A DNA stretch of 64,000 nucleotides from Subtercola sp. PAMC28395 (GTDB lineage Bacteria > Actinomycetota > Actinomycetes > Actinomycetales > Microbacteriaceae), in NCBI RefSeq assembly GCF_018889995.1, contig NZ_CP076547.1, positions 1,612,001-1,676,000 of the forward strand, in the 5' to 3' direction. A program made the translations under genes and the position numbers. Shown here one piece after another: positions 50,104-58,824 of the stretch. The notes beneath the pieces are model-generated. The model did no database searches. It saw nothing but the letters and a program-made list of their open reading frames with translations, and had not been told where the DNA came from. How positions within the stretch are numbered: the stretch's first letter is position 1; every line of letters begins with the position of its first letter.

Positions 50104-51189
50104 ATGACAGACGAACTCCTCTCCACTCACCTTTCGAATGCGCCCCTCGCCGGCGAGATGACAGCGGGAGTTCTTCACGATGTGGGAGACGTGCGAATCG
50201 AGCAGGTACCGATCCCGACCCCGGGCCCCGGGGATCTGCTCGTGAAGGTCGCCGCCTGCGGAGTGTGCGGGTCGGACATACCGCGGATGAACTTCTCGGC
50301 ACCCTACCGGCTCCCGCTCATCTGCGGTCATGAGTTCTCCGGGCACGTGGTGTTCGCCGCCGACGATGTCACAGGTTTCACCGTCGGTGACCTCGTCTCG
50401 GTGCCGCCGCTGCTGCCGTGTCGCAAATGCGAGAGCTGCCTCGAGGGGCACTTCAGCCTCTGTGAGGACTACGACTACTTCGGCAGCCGTCGTGACGGTG
50501 CGTATGCGCAATATGTCGTCGTTCCTGCCGACAACGCGCTGATCATGCCCGAGGGGCTCGACCCTCGGGCAGCAGCAATGATTGATCCTGCGGCGATCGC
50601 GCTGCACGCCATCTGGCGCACTCGTCTGACAGCCGGATCACGTGTCGCCGTCATCGGCGCTGGCCCAATCGGCTTGTTCGCCGTTCAATGGGCACGACTG
50701 CTCGGCGCCACTGACGTGCTGGCCGTCGACGTGAACGAGCAGAAGGCGGACATGGCACGTGAGGCCGGCGCAACGCACACCGCCACCAACGATGAGGAGG
50801 CTCTCGCGCACGCTGGCAAGGGCTACGACGTCATCATCGAGTCAGCAGGAGTGCCGCAGACGATTGCGCTTGCAGTGAAACTGGCCGCCCGTCACGGCGA
50901 GGCCGCGTTCATCGGCATTCCGCACCGGCCGGTGGAGCTCGACAAAGCGGCATTCAGTGGTTTTCTTCGCAACGAAGTGAGCCTGTACGGGAGCTGGAAT
51001 TCCTTCTCTGCGCCGTTCCCTGGTAAGGAATGGACGGAGTCGGCGGCCAAGCTTTCGACCGGCGATCTCAAGTGGCAGTTCATGATCACGCACGAACTGG
51101 GGCTCGATGCGCTGCCCGAGACGATGAAGCAGTTGGCCGACAGGTCTATCTTTAGCTCCAAAGTTCTCTTCTTCCCGAACGCTGGATGA
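50104..51189 (+). CDS. Zinc-dependent polyol dehydrogenase, GatD-like
   Basis: A 361-residue medium-chain dehydrogenase from ATG 50104. ACGVCGSDIPR (Cys55) and GHEFSG (His76, Glu77) form the catalytic zinc site. The structural zinc has Cys106, 109, 112 and 120 in PLLPCRKCESCLEGHFSLC. The NAD fold is VIGAGPIGLFAVQ. YDYFGSRRDGAYAQY and the late ETAGVPQT-like SAGVPQTIALAVKLA plus GSWNSFSAPFPGKEW closely echo E. coli galactitol-1-phosphate dehydrogenase. It should oxidise a sugar alcohol or its phosphate. One base separates it from the FGGY kinase gene. Confidence 0.9.
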   Translation: MTDELLSTHLSNAPLAGEMTAGVLHDVGDVRIEQVPIPTPGPGDLLVKVAACGVCGSDIPRMNFSAPYRLPLICGHEFSGHVVFAADDVTGFTVGDLVSVPPLLPCRKCESCLEGHFSLCEDYDYFGSRRDGAYAQYVVVPADNALIMPEGLDPRAAAMIDPAAIALHAIWRTRLTAGSRVAVIGAGPIGLFAVQWARLLGATDVLAVDVNEQKADMAREAGATHTATNDEEALAHAGKGYDVIIESAGVPQTIALAVKLAARHGEAAFIGIPHRPVELDKAAFSGFLRNEVSLYGSWNSFSAPFPGKEWTESAAKLSTGDLKWQFMITHELGLDALPETMKQLADRSIFSSKVLFFPNAG

Positions 51190-51190
51190 C

Positions 51191-52732
51191 ATGCCCCACT
51201 ACCTTGCAATCGACATCGGCACCGAAAGCGCCCGTTGTGCCGTCTTCACAAGCGAAGGGCGACGGGTCGGCGATGGCAGCTCGACGTATATGACGACGTT
51301 TCCACGATCGGGGTGGGCAGAACAGGACCCCCTCGACTGGTGGAACAGCGCTGCCGATGCCGCGCGTCAGGCGTTGTCGCAAGCGGGGGTGACCGTTGTC
51401 GATGCGGTCAGTATCGCGACGACCTCGTCTTCTGTGGTCTTTCTCGACTCGCAGGGGCATTCGCTTCGCCCCGCGCTTCTCTGGATGGATGCTCGTGCGA
51501 GCGAACAGTCCCGCAGAACGGCGGAGGTCGATCATCCGGCTCTGAAGTTCTCAGGCGGCTCGGACTCGTCGGAGTGGCTCGTGCCCAAGGCCATGTGGGT
51601 TGCCGAGAACGAACCCGATGTGTACGCGGACTCGCGCTACATCGGAGAATCAGTGGACTACCTCACCTGGAAGCTCACGGGGGAATGGCTGGGCTCCCGC
51701 CTGAATGCGACCTGCAAATGGAACTACGACTCTCGCGAATCGGATCTGCCCCATGACCTCTACGAGACGCTCGGCGTACCCGATCTCGGCACCAAGCTCC
51801 CGAAGGACATCAGGGCTGTCGGACGTGTTGCAGGCAGGCTCACGGACGAGGCCTCGGCGAAGTTCGGCCTGTCCAACCGGCCGGTCGTCGGCATCGGCGG
51901 TATTGACGCCCACCTGTCACTGATCCCTCTTCAAGGTCTCAGCTCCCACCCGGTGTCGATCGTCGCAGGAACCTCGAACGCGTTCATCGCGGAGTTGACC
52001 GACCCGGTCTTCTCCTCCTCGATCTGGGGCCCGTACCCTAACGCGCTCAGTTCCGGCAAGTGGCTCGTCGAGGGCGGTCAGGTCTCGGCCGGGTCATCAT
52101 TGACGTGGCTGGCTGAACGGGTACTGGGCTTCGGGCGCGAGCGTGTTCAGGCTCTGATCTCAGACGCAAGCAGTCTCGACGCCGTAACGCATGGTCTGCT
52201 CGTGCTCGACAACTTCATGGGCAACCGGACTCCGCTGCGTGACCCGCTGTTGCGCGGGGCGATTCTCGGTGCGAGCCTCGGAACGACCCCGGCGCAGCTA
52301 TATCTGGCCACCGTTGAATCGGTGGCCTATGGCACTCGTCAAGTTCTCGACTCATTCGTCGATGCCGGAGTGGACGATTCAGACGTCTTCATCACTGGAG
52401 GAATCCGGCACAATGCACTGTGGCTGCAGACCACAGCCGATGTTCTCGGGCGACCGATCAACCTCGTCGCTGGTGAGAATCTCACCCTCCTTGCGTGCGC
52501 GGCGATCGCCGCCACGGCAAACGGCGATGCCGCAACGCTCGAGGAGGCCGCGCGCGTGTTCAGTCCCAGCAGTGTCGTCGTCGAGCCCGACGTGGTCAAG
52601 CACGAGATCCTCGACCAGGCCTATTCCTTGTACCGTGAGGCGACAACGGCGACGACGGGAATCCATCACTCCCTCCACAAACTCTCAACCGGTCATTCGG
52701 CCACTGTCGCCACGGAGCCCGGGCTGTCATGA
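51191..52732 (+). CDS. FGGY-family carbohydrate kinase
   Basis: A 513-residue actin-fold kinase. AIDIGTESARCAVF is phosphate-1; GWAEQDPLDWW and LWMDARA line the sugar site; VVGIGGIDAH holds the catalytic Asp region; VAGTSNAF is phosphate-2; FITGGIRHNALWLQTTADVLGRP in two parts is the adenosine site. GNRTPLRDPLLRGAILG is the second FGGY signature. Substrates in the family are ketoses, polyols and the AI-2 precursor DPD (LsrK). Its gene starts 1 bp after the dehydrogenase and overlaps the regulator by ATGA. Specificity unknown. Confidence 0.92.
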   Translation: MPHYLAIDIGTESARCAVFTSEGRRVGDGSSTYMTTFPRSGWAEQDPLDWWNSAADAARQALSQAGVTVVDAVSIATTSSSVVFLDSQGHSLRPALLWMDARASEQSRRTAEVDHPALKFSGGSDSSEWLVPKAMWVAENEPDVYADSRYIGESVDYLTWKLTGEWLGSRLNATCKWNYDSRESDLPHDLYETLGVPDLGTKLPKDIRAVGRVAGRLTDEASAKFGLSNRPVVGIGGIDAHLSLIPLQGLSSHPVSIVAGTSNAFIAELTDPVFSSSIWGPYPNALSSGKWLVEGGQVSAGSSLTWLAERVLGFGRERVQALISDASSLDAVTHGLLVLDNFMGNRTPLRDPLLRGAILGASLGTTPAQLYLATVESVAYGTRQVLDSFVDAGVDDSDVFITGGIRHNALWLQTTADVLGRPINLVAGENLTLLACAAIAATANGDAATLEEAARVFSPSSVVVEPDVVKHEILDQAYSLYREATTATTGIHHSLHKLSTGHSATVATEPGLS

Positions 52733-53679
52733 ACGCCGACGACGAGTTGCTTGCGGTGAAAGCCGCTGAGCTCTATTACGAAGACGACAAGACGCAAGAC
52801 GAAATCGGTGCCCTTCTGCACCTGACCCGGTGGAAGGTCGGCCGGCTGCTCAACCAGGCCAAGCAGGAAGGTTTCATTCGCATCGAGATCGTGCACCCTC
52901 GTGCGCGCAAACTTCCTCTGGAACGCGAACTCCGAGCGCGGTTCGGCCTCATCGACGCTGTCGTCGTGCCGAGTTCCGACTCCGATGACGAACCCGAACT
53001 TCGTGCGCGGGTAGCCAGCGGCGCAGCAGCGTACCTGACCTCACTCCGCCCAGCGCCGCGCACCTTGGGTGTCAGCTGGGGTCGCACGATGCACGACGTG
53101 GCAATGAGCCTGCCCGAGGGCTGGGCTCGAGGCGTGAGCGTCATTCAGATCAATGGTGGTGTCAGTCTCAACAAGCGAGCGAGCTCTGCGGCGAACACTG
53201 CCGTCTCCATCGCCCAGAAGGGTGGCGGTTCTGCGACCCTCTTGCCGTCTCCCGCGATACTGCAAGAGGCAGCGACGAAGCGCGCCATCGAAAACGATCG
53301 AACCGTTCGCGCCGTGCTGGATGCAGCTGCCTCCGCGTCGACGTACCTCTTCAGCGCAGGCGCGGTTGATACCAAATCCGTGCTCGTGGAGAGCGGATAC
53401 CTCAGCTCGGCCGATGTCACTGCTCTCATCTCAAAAGGCGCCGTAGCCGATGTGATCGGCAGGTTCATCGATGCAGACGGAAACATCATCGATCACTCGC
53501 TGAACGAACGAACGCTCGGCCTTTCGATCGACGCGCTGCGGGCTTCGAACAGTGCCATCGCCGTCATTGCAGGCGAGTCGAAACACGAGATCTGCCGCAC
53601 GGTCGTCTCGAACGGCCTCTGCACGGTCCTGGTCACTGATCAGAACACAGCCACCTACCTCTTGGAGTCTCAACGATGA
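52729..53679 (+). CDS. SorC/DeoR-like sugar-binding transcriptional regulator
   Basis: A 316-residue regulator overlapping the kinase gene by ATGA. The N-terminal HTH (LYYEDDKTQDEIGALLHLTR, then WKVGRLLNQAKQEGFIRIEIVHP) is SorC type. The large C-terminal sugar-phosphate domain has VSWGRTMHDVA, GGGSATLLPSPAIL, SAGAVDTKSVLVESGYLS and GAVADVIGRFIDADGN, the pattern of SorC, CggR, DeoR(Bsu) and LsrR. It probably responds to the phosphorylated product of the FGGY kinase and releases the operon promoter. It is embedded mid-operon, so it is likely autoregulated. Confidence 0.93.
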   Translation: MNADDELLAVKAAELYYEDDKTQDEIGALLHLTRWKVGRLLNQAKQEGFIRIEIVHPRARKLPLERELRARFGLIDAVVVPSSDSDDEPELRARVASGAAAYLTSLRPAPRTLGVSWGRTMHDVAMSLPEGWARGVSVIQINGGVSLNKRASSAANTAVSIAQKGGGSATLLPSPAILQEAATKRAIENDRTVRAVLDAAASASTYLFSAGAVDTKSVLVESGYLSSADVTALISKGAVADVIGRFIDADGNIIDHSLNERTLGLSIDALRASNSAIAVIAGESKHEICRTVVSNGLCTVLVTDQNTATYLLESQR

Positions 53680-55214
53680 ATGTCGACGCCCCTCTGGTAA
53701 CCACCGAGAGCCAGGCCAACAGCCTGCCGGCTCTTCGACTGCGCATGCGCAGCATCAACAAGTCGTTTCCCGGCACCCACGCCTGCCGCGATACTCGACT
53801 CGAGGTGAGTCCGGGCGAAGTTCACCGCTTACTCGGCGAGAACGGCGCAGGCAAGTCCACGCTGATGAAGATCCTGTCGGGTTCGTACCAACCAGACAGC
53901 GGAACGATTGAGATAGACGGGGTCGAGGTCTCATTCGCTACCCCGCTCGACGGCATAGCGGCTGGGATCGCCGTCATCTATCAGGAACTCGACCTATTTC
54001 CCGATCTGACCGTGGCTCAGAATCTCTACCTCGGGCATTCTCCGAGTGTTGCGGGGCTCGTGCGCAGGCGGCAGCGAAAGATGGATGCCCGGCGCGTTCT
54101 CGAGCGCGTCGGAGCCACGTTCTCTCCCGACGCGGTGGTCGGCACCCTGCCGATCGCAGACCAGCAACTCACGGCGATCGCCCGGGCACTCACTGCCGAT
54201 GCCCGTCTGATCGTGATGGACGAACCGACCGCGACGCTCGGCGACGCCGATGTCGAGAAGGTGCACCGCGTCATCCGTGGCCTTGTCGAAGAAGGCCGTT
54301 CGGTCGTCTACATTTCGCATCGCCTCGATGAGGTGCGCGACATCGGTGACAGGGTCACGGTATTGCGCGACGGGGCGAACGTCGCAGAGCACGTTGTCGC
54401 CTTGAGCACTCCGGACCAGTGGATCGCCGACATGATCGGTGACAAGAAGCACGAACTCACCGATGTGACCGACAGGCCGCGACCGACGGGAGTGCCGCTG
54501 CTCGACATCCATCACGTGGGCATAAAGGGCGTCATAGATGTCGACAACGTCTCCGTTCTGCCCGGCGAGATCGTCGGTCTCGCAGGACTCGGCGGTGCGG
54601 GTCGAACCACCTATCTGTCGGCCGTTTTCGGCGCAACAAAGTCGACCAACAGCATCAGTCTCGACGGCAGACCCCTCCGAATCCGCTCAGTTCGCGACGC
54701 GACGGCAGCCGGGTTCGGACTCGTGCCCGAATCGCGCAAGACCGAAGGCCTCATGTTGGGGCTCTCGATCGCACGAAACGCATCCGTCTCCTCGATCGAT
54801 AACGCACCGTGGCTGTTCCCGCATCGCAGAGGCAAGGCGCTCTCCGCTCCCGTGCTGAAACGCCTCGGGGTGAAGTACGCCAGCGTCAACCAGGCAGTCG
54901 GACAGCTCAGCGGTGGCAACCAGCAGAAGGTCGTCCTCGCGAAATGGTTGACCAGGGGCATCCGGGTGCTGCTGCTCGACGAACCGACCAGGGGACTCGA
55001 CATCGGAGCCAAAGCCGATCTCTACAGGCAAGTTCGAACACTTGCCGACCAGGGTGCTGCGGTCATCGTTGCCAGCAGTGAGCTCTCCGAGCTCATGGCC
55101 AATGCCGACCGCATCATCGTTCTGCACGAAGGCCGCAAAGTCGCCGAATTCGACCCCAGAACTCATTCCGAAGAAACCATCACGCACGCCATCATCAGCG
55201 GGAAGACCTCATGA
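53676..55214 (+). CDS. Sugar ABC transporter ATP-binding protein, double-domain (RbsA-like)
   Basis: A 512-residue protein with two ABC modules. Module 1 has Walker A LLGENGAGKSTLMK, the Q-loop IYQELDLF, a PIADQQLTAIARAL signature typical of RbsA (degenerate), and Walker B LIVMDEPTATL. Module 2 has a degenerate Walker A GLGGAGRTTY and a full LSGGNQQKVVLAKWL signature with LLLDEPTRGLD. This is the usual asymmetry of the ribose/galactose class. It overlaps both neighbours by ATGA. It energises uptake through the permease encoded next. Confidence 0.94.
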   Translation: MNVDAPLVTTESQANSLPALRLRMRSINKSFPGTHACRDTRLEVSPGEVHRLLGENGAGKSTLMKILSGSYQPDSGTIEIDGVEVSFATPLDGIAAGIAVIYQELDLFPDLTVAQNLYLGHSPSVAGLVRRRQRKMDARRVLERVGATFSPDAVVGTLPIADQQLTAIARALTADARLIVMDEPTATLGDADVEKVHRVIRGLVEEGRSVVYISHRLDEVRDIGDRVTVLRDGANVAEHVVALSTPDQWIADMIGDKKHELTDVTDRPRPTGVPLLDIHHVGIKGVIDVDNVSVLPGEIVGLAGLGGAGRTTYLSAVFGATKSTNSISLDGRPLRIRSVRDATAAGFGLVPESRKTEGLMLGLSIARNASVSSIDNAPWLFPHRRGKALSAPVLKRLGVKYASVNQAVGQLSGGNQQKVVLAKWLTRGIRVLLLDEPTRGLDIGAKADLYRQVRTLADQGAAVIVASSELSELMANADRIIVLHEGRKVAEFDPRTHSEETITHAIISGKTS

Positions 55215-56233
55215 CAATCCTCAAGAATCCAGACACCGTGAGCCAGGCCGGAGAGCCGGCCAGGCCCGAGAATTCCCTTTGGAAGCGTCGAGGGTCGAGC
55301 TGGCTCGTCAAGGGTAATCTGCTGATCGTCTTCGTTGTGCTGGTCGTCGTCGCCTCGATTCTTTCGCCCGACTTCCTCACCATTCGAAACGTATCCAACC
55401 TCCTTCAGCAGTCGAGCCTGACGGGCATCATCGCCATCGGCATGACCCTGGTCATCCTGACCTCGGGAATTGACCTTTCGGTGGGCAGTACAGCAGCCCT
55501 CAGCGGAATGGTCGTTGCGATCGCTCTCGATGGCGCGGTTCCGATACCGCTCGCGATCCTTCTGGCGATGGGGACCGGCATTGTCGTCGGACTCGGGATG
55601 GGGTACGTCGTCGCCTGGATCAGGCTCCCTGCCTTCATCGTCACACTTGCTGGCCTCACGGCAATCCGGGGCGCTGCTTTTCTCACCACCGACGGCAAGC
55701 CCGTCGGTCAGAACCTCCCGGAGGCCTTCACCGTCATCGGCGGAGGCTACATCGGGTTCTTCCCGATCACCGGATTGATCTTCATCGCCGTCGCCCTGGT
55801 CGCCGCCGCTGTCCTGAGGTTCACCACGTTCGGTGAGTACATCTACGCAGTAGGGAGCAACGAGGAGGCCGCCCGGCTCTCGGGGGTGCCGGTAAAATGG
55901 GTTCAGATGGCTGTATTCGGAATCTCAGGACTCACAGCAGCGATCGCCGGAATCCTCCTCACCAGCCGTCTCACGATAGCCCAGCCGACAGCGTTCACTG
56001 GCGCAGAGCTCGACGGTATCGCAGCGGTCGTGCTGGGTGGGGCGAGCCTCTTCGGTGGTCGAGGAGGAATCAGTGGCACCTTCATCGCCGTTCTGCTGCT
56101 CAGCGTTTTGAAGAACCTCTTCAATCTCATGGGCATAGGTTCGTTCTTCCAGATGGTTGCCACCGGCATCATTCTTCTGTTGGCATTGATTCTGAACAAG
56201 TTCATCGACTCGCGTGCGCGCACGATTTCCTGA
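55211..56233 (+). CDS. Sugar ABC transporter permease (RbsC-like)
   Basis: A 340-residue permease with about eight to ten helices. LTSGIDLSVGSTAALSGMVVA and the EAARLSGVPVKWVQMAVFGISGLTAAIAGILL region (in parts, the ATPase-contact loop) are RbsC/AraH signatures. The only permease gene in the operon, so a homodimer is expected, unlike the Lsr system with LsrC and LsrD. It overlaps the ATPase by ATGA and precedes the aldolase by 16 bp. Confidence 0.94.
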   Translation: MTILKNPDTVSQAGEPARPENSLWKRRGSSWLVKGNLLIVFVVLVVVASILSPDFLTIRNVSNLLQQSSLTGIIAIGMTLVILTSGIDLSVGSTAALSGMVVAIALDGAVPIPLAILLAMGTGIVVGLGMGYVVAWIRLPAFIVTLAGLTAIRGAAFLTTDGKPVGQNLPEAFTVIGGGYIGFFPITGLIFIAVALVAAAVLRFTTFGEYIYAVGSNEEAARLSGVPVKWVQMAVFGISGLTAAIAGILLTSRLTIAQPTAFTGAELDGIAAVVLGGASLFGGRGGISGTFIAVLLLSVLKNLFNLMGIGSFFQMVATGIILLLALILNKFIDSRARTIS

Positions 56234-56249
56234 CTGAGAAAGAGACATC

Positions 56250-57269
56250 ATGACTATCGAACAGCCCGTGATCGACACCCCAGGTGCCGTCCAAGGCATC
56301 AGAGACCTTGTCGGTGGGGAAGCAACCGATACGAACCTCCGCCGCTACCTCGAAGGCATTCCGGGCGTTGACGCTGTCGGTCTGGAACAACGAGCAGCGT
56401 CGCTCGGCACCCGCTCCATCAAGACCACATCAAAAGCGTGGGCCCTCGACACGATCATCCGGTTGATCGACCTGACCACCCTCGAGGGTGCCGATACACC
56501 GGGCAAGGTCAGGTCTCTCGTCGCCAAGGCGCTGGTGCCCGATGCAAGCGATGTGAGCACTCCACGTGTGGCGGCGGTGTGCGTCTATGGCGACATGGTC
56601 GGTGACGCGGTTGCCGCCCTCGGTTCGGCACACGGCGACCCGGACCACGGCGGCGTGAGCGTGGCGGCCGTCGCGACCGCGTTCCCGAGCGGCCGGGCTT
56701 CGCGCGCGGTCAAACTCGCCGACACCGCAGATGCAGTGAGGGCCGGTGCCGACGAGATCGACATGGTCATCGATCGCGGCGCTTTTCTCTCTGGCCGGTA
56801 CGGCCAGGTCTTCGACGAGATCGTCGCTGTGAAAGAGGCCTGCCGCCGCCAGGATGGAACGTCTGCGCACCTGAAGGTCATTCTCGAGACGGGCGAACTG
56901 AACACCTACGACAACGTTCGCCGGGCATCCTGGCTGGCCATGCTTGCCGGTGGTGACTTCATCAAGACATCGACAGGAAAGGTCGCCCCCGCCGCGACCC
57001 TGCCCGTGACCCTTCTCATGCTCGAGGCTGTTCGCGACTGGCATCGGGTGACCGGCCAGAAGATCGGCGTGAAGCCTGCCGGTGGCATCCGGTCGTCGAA
57101 AGATGCCATCAAGTACCTCGTGACGGTGGCAGAGACGGTGGGGGAGGAGTGGCTGCAGCCGCACCTGTTCCGGTTCGGTGCGTCGAGCCTGCTGAACGAC
57201 GTTCTGCTTCAGCGCCAGAAGCTGACCACGGGGCACTACTCGGGCCCCGACTACGTCACAGTCGATTAG
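56250..57269 (+). CDS. deoC: Deoxyribose-phosphate aldolase (long actinobacterial form)
   Basis: A 339-residue class I aldolase. It splits 2-deoxy-D-ribose 5-phosphate to acetaldehyde and glyceraldehyde 3-phosphate. DEIDMVIDRGAF holds the Asp relay (171), KVILETGELN follows, FIKTSTGKVAPAATL has the Schiff-base Lys239, and GVKPAGGIR has Lys275. The N-terminal about 85-residue extension is longer than the E. coli enzyme, as in actinobacterial relatives. An AGAAAGAGA tract precedes ATG 56250. Next gene: aldehyde dehydrogenase, 49 bp on. In this operon its true substrate may be another 2-deoxy sugar phosphate. Confidence 0.93.
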   Translation: MTIEQPVIDTPGAVQGIRDLVGGEATDTNLRRYLEGIPGVDAVGLEQRAASLGTRSIKTTSKAWALDTIIRLIDLTTLEGADTPGKVRSLVAKALVPDASDVSTPRVAAVCVYGDMVGDAVAALGSAHGDPDHGGVSVAAVATAFPSGRASRAVKLADTADAVRAGADEIDMVIDRGAFLSGRYGQVFDEIVAVKEACRRQDGTSAHLKVILETGELNTYDNVRRASWLAMLAGGDFIKTSTGKVAPAATLPVTLLMLEAVRDWHRVTGQKIGVKPAGGIRSSKDAIKYLVTVAETVGEEWLQPHLFRFGASSLLNDVLLQRQKLTTGHYSGPDYVTVD

Positions 57270-57318
57270 ACGAACGCCATGTCCAGTCGAACACCGCATC
57301 AAACACTGAAGGACTATT

Positions 57319-58824
57319 GTGACTTTTCTTGAATACGCTCCGGCCCCGGAGTCGACGGGATTGCTGAATCTGAAGGCCAACTACGGCCTCTTCATCAACG
57401 GGGAGTTCGTCGACGGCAGAGGCACTGCTTTTGCGACGATCTCTCCGGCTACCGAACAGACCATAGCCATGATCTCGTCAGCTGATGACGCCGATGTCGA
57501 CTCAGCCGTGCTCGCTGCGCGATTGGCATATGACACCGTGTGGTCGACGATGTCGGGGCGCGACCGCGGGAAGTACCTGTTCCGCATCGCCCGCCTTGTG
57601 CAGGAGCGGGCCCGCGAACTCGCCGTGGCCGAGACCCTCGACAACGGCAAACCCATCAAGGAGAGCCGTGATGTCGACGTGCCTCTCGTTGCTGCGTGGT
57701 TCTTCTACTACGCAGGGTGGGCCGACAAGCTCGACCATGCTGGCCTTGGCGCAAACCCCTCGTCGCTCGGAGTTGCAGCTCAGGTCATCCCCTGGAACTT
57801 CCCCTTGTTGATGCTTGCCTGGAAGATCGCGCCGGCTCTTGCCGCCGGAAACACCGTGGTGATCAAGCCGGCCGAGACGACGTCGCTGACGGCGTTACTC
57901 TTCGCCGAGATTCTCCAGCAGGCCGACCTCCCCGCAGGCGTCGTCAACATCGTGACCGGCGACGGGGCAACCGGTCGCGCGCTCGTGAACCACCCCGGTG
58001 TGAACAAGGTCGCGTTCACGGGATCGACCGCCGTCGGGCGCGAGATTGCACGGTCGCTGGCAGGCACGAACAAGAAGGTCACCCTTGAACTGGGTGGCAA
58101 GGCGGCCAACATTGTGTTCGACGACGCACCGATCGACGAGGCTGTCGAGGGCATCGTGAATGGAATCTTCTTCAACCAAGGCCAGGTGTGCTGCGCCGGC
58201 TCGAGGTTGCTCGTGCAGGAGAACGTGCACGACGAGGTGGTCGAACGCTTGAAGGCTCGCATGGCGACACTTCGGGTGGGGGATCCCCTCGACAAGAACA
58301 CCGATGTCGGCGCCATCAACAGCGCAGCGCAGCTTGCTCGTATCGAGGCGCTCTCGGCTGCGGGAGAGGCGGAAGGGGCTGAACGCTGGAGCCCACCGTG
58401 TGAACTACCGCAGAACGGGTTCTGGTTCGCGCCGACGATCTTCACGAACGTCTCGACGAGCCACCGGATCGCCCGGGAGGAGATCTTCGGCCCTGTGCTG
58501 TCGGTGCTCACCTTCCGCACACCCGCCGAGGCGATCGCCAAGGCCAATAACACTCCCTATGGGCTCTCAGCGGGAATCTGGAGCGACAAGGGAAGTCGCA
58601 TTCTGGCCGTCGCCGACAAACTGCGCGCAGGCGTCATCTGGGCGAACACGTTCAACAAGTTCGACCCGGCCAGCCCGTTCGGTGGCTACAAGGAGTCAGG
58701 TTATGGCCGTGAGGGTGGAAAACAGGGCCTGGCCGCGTACCTGAGCCCGGCAGCACCGGTTCTGGCGTCGGCCACACCTACATCGGCCGTACCCGCATCC
58801 CGACGAAAGAGGGTTTCGAAATGA
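57319..58824 (+). CDS. NAD(P)-dependent aldehyde dehydrogenase
   Basis: A 501-residue enzyme starting at GTG 57319 after GAAGGA. PWNFPLLMLAWKIAPALAAGNTVVIKPAE in two parts binds the cofactor. ELGGKAANIVF gives the general base Glu257, and NQGQVCCAGSR gives catalytic Cys291; their 34-residue spacing matches ALDH2 (268 and 302). PFGGYKESGYGREGG is near the end. It most likely oxidises the acetaldehyde released by DeoC. A Ser/Ala/Pro-rich tail of about 25 residues leads to the ATGA overlap with the half-ALDH gene. Confidence 0.93.
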   Translation: MTFLEYAPAPESTGLLNLKANYGLFINGEFVDGRGTAFATISPATEQTIAMISSADDADVDSAVLAARLAYDTVWSTMSGRDRGKYLFRIARLVQERARELAVAETLDNGKPIKESRDVDVPLVAAWFFYYAGWADKLDHAGLGANPSSLGVAAQVIPWNFPLLMLAWKIAPALAAGNTVVIKPAETTSLTALLFAEILQQADLPAGVVNIVTGDGATGRALVNHPGVNKVAFTGSTAVGREIARSLAGTNKKVTLELGGKAANIVFDDAPIDEAVEGIVNGIFFNQGQVCCAGSRLLVQENVHDEVVERLKARMATLRVGDPLDKNTDVGAINSAAQLARIEALSAAGEAEGAERWSPPCELPQNGFWFAPTIFTNVSTSHRIAREEIFGPVLSVLTFRTPAEAIAKANNTPYGLSAGIWSDKGSRILAVADKLRAGVIWANTFNKFDPASPFGGYKESGYGREGGKQGLAAYLSPAAPVLASATPTSAVPASRRKRVSK

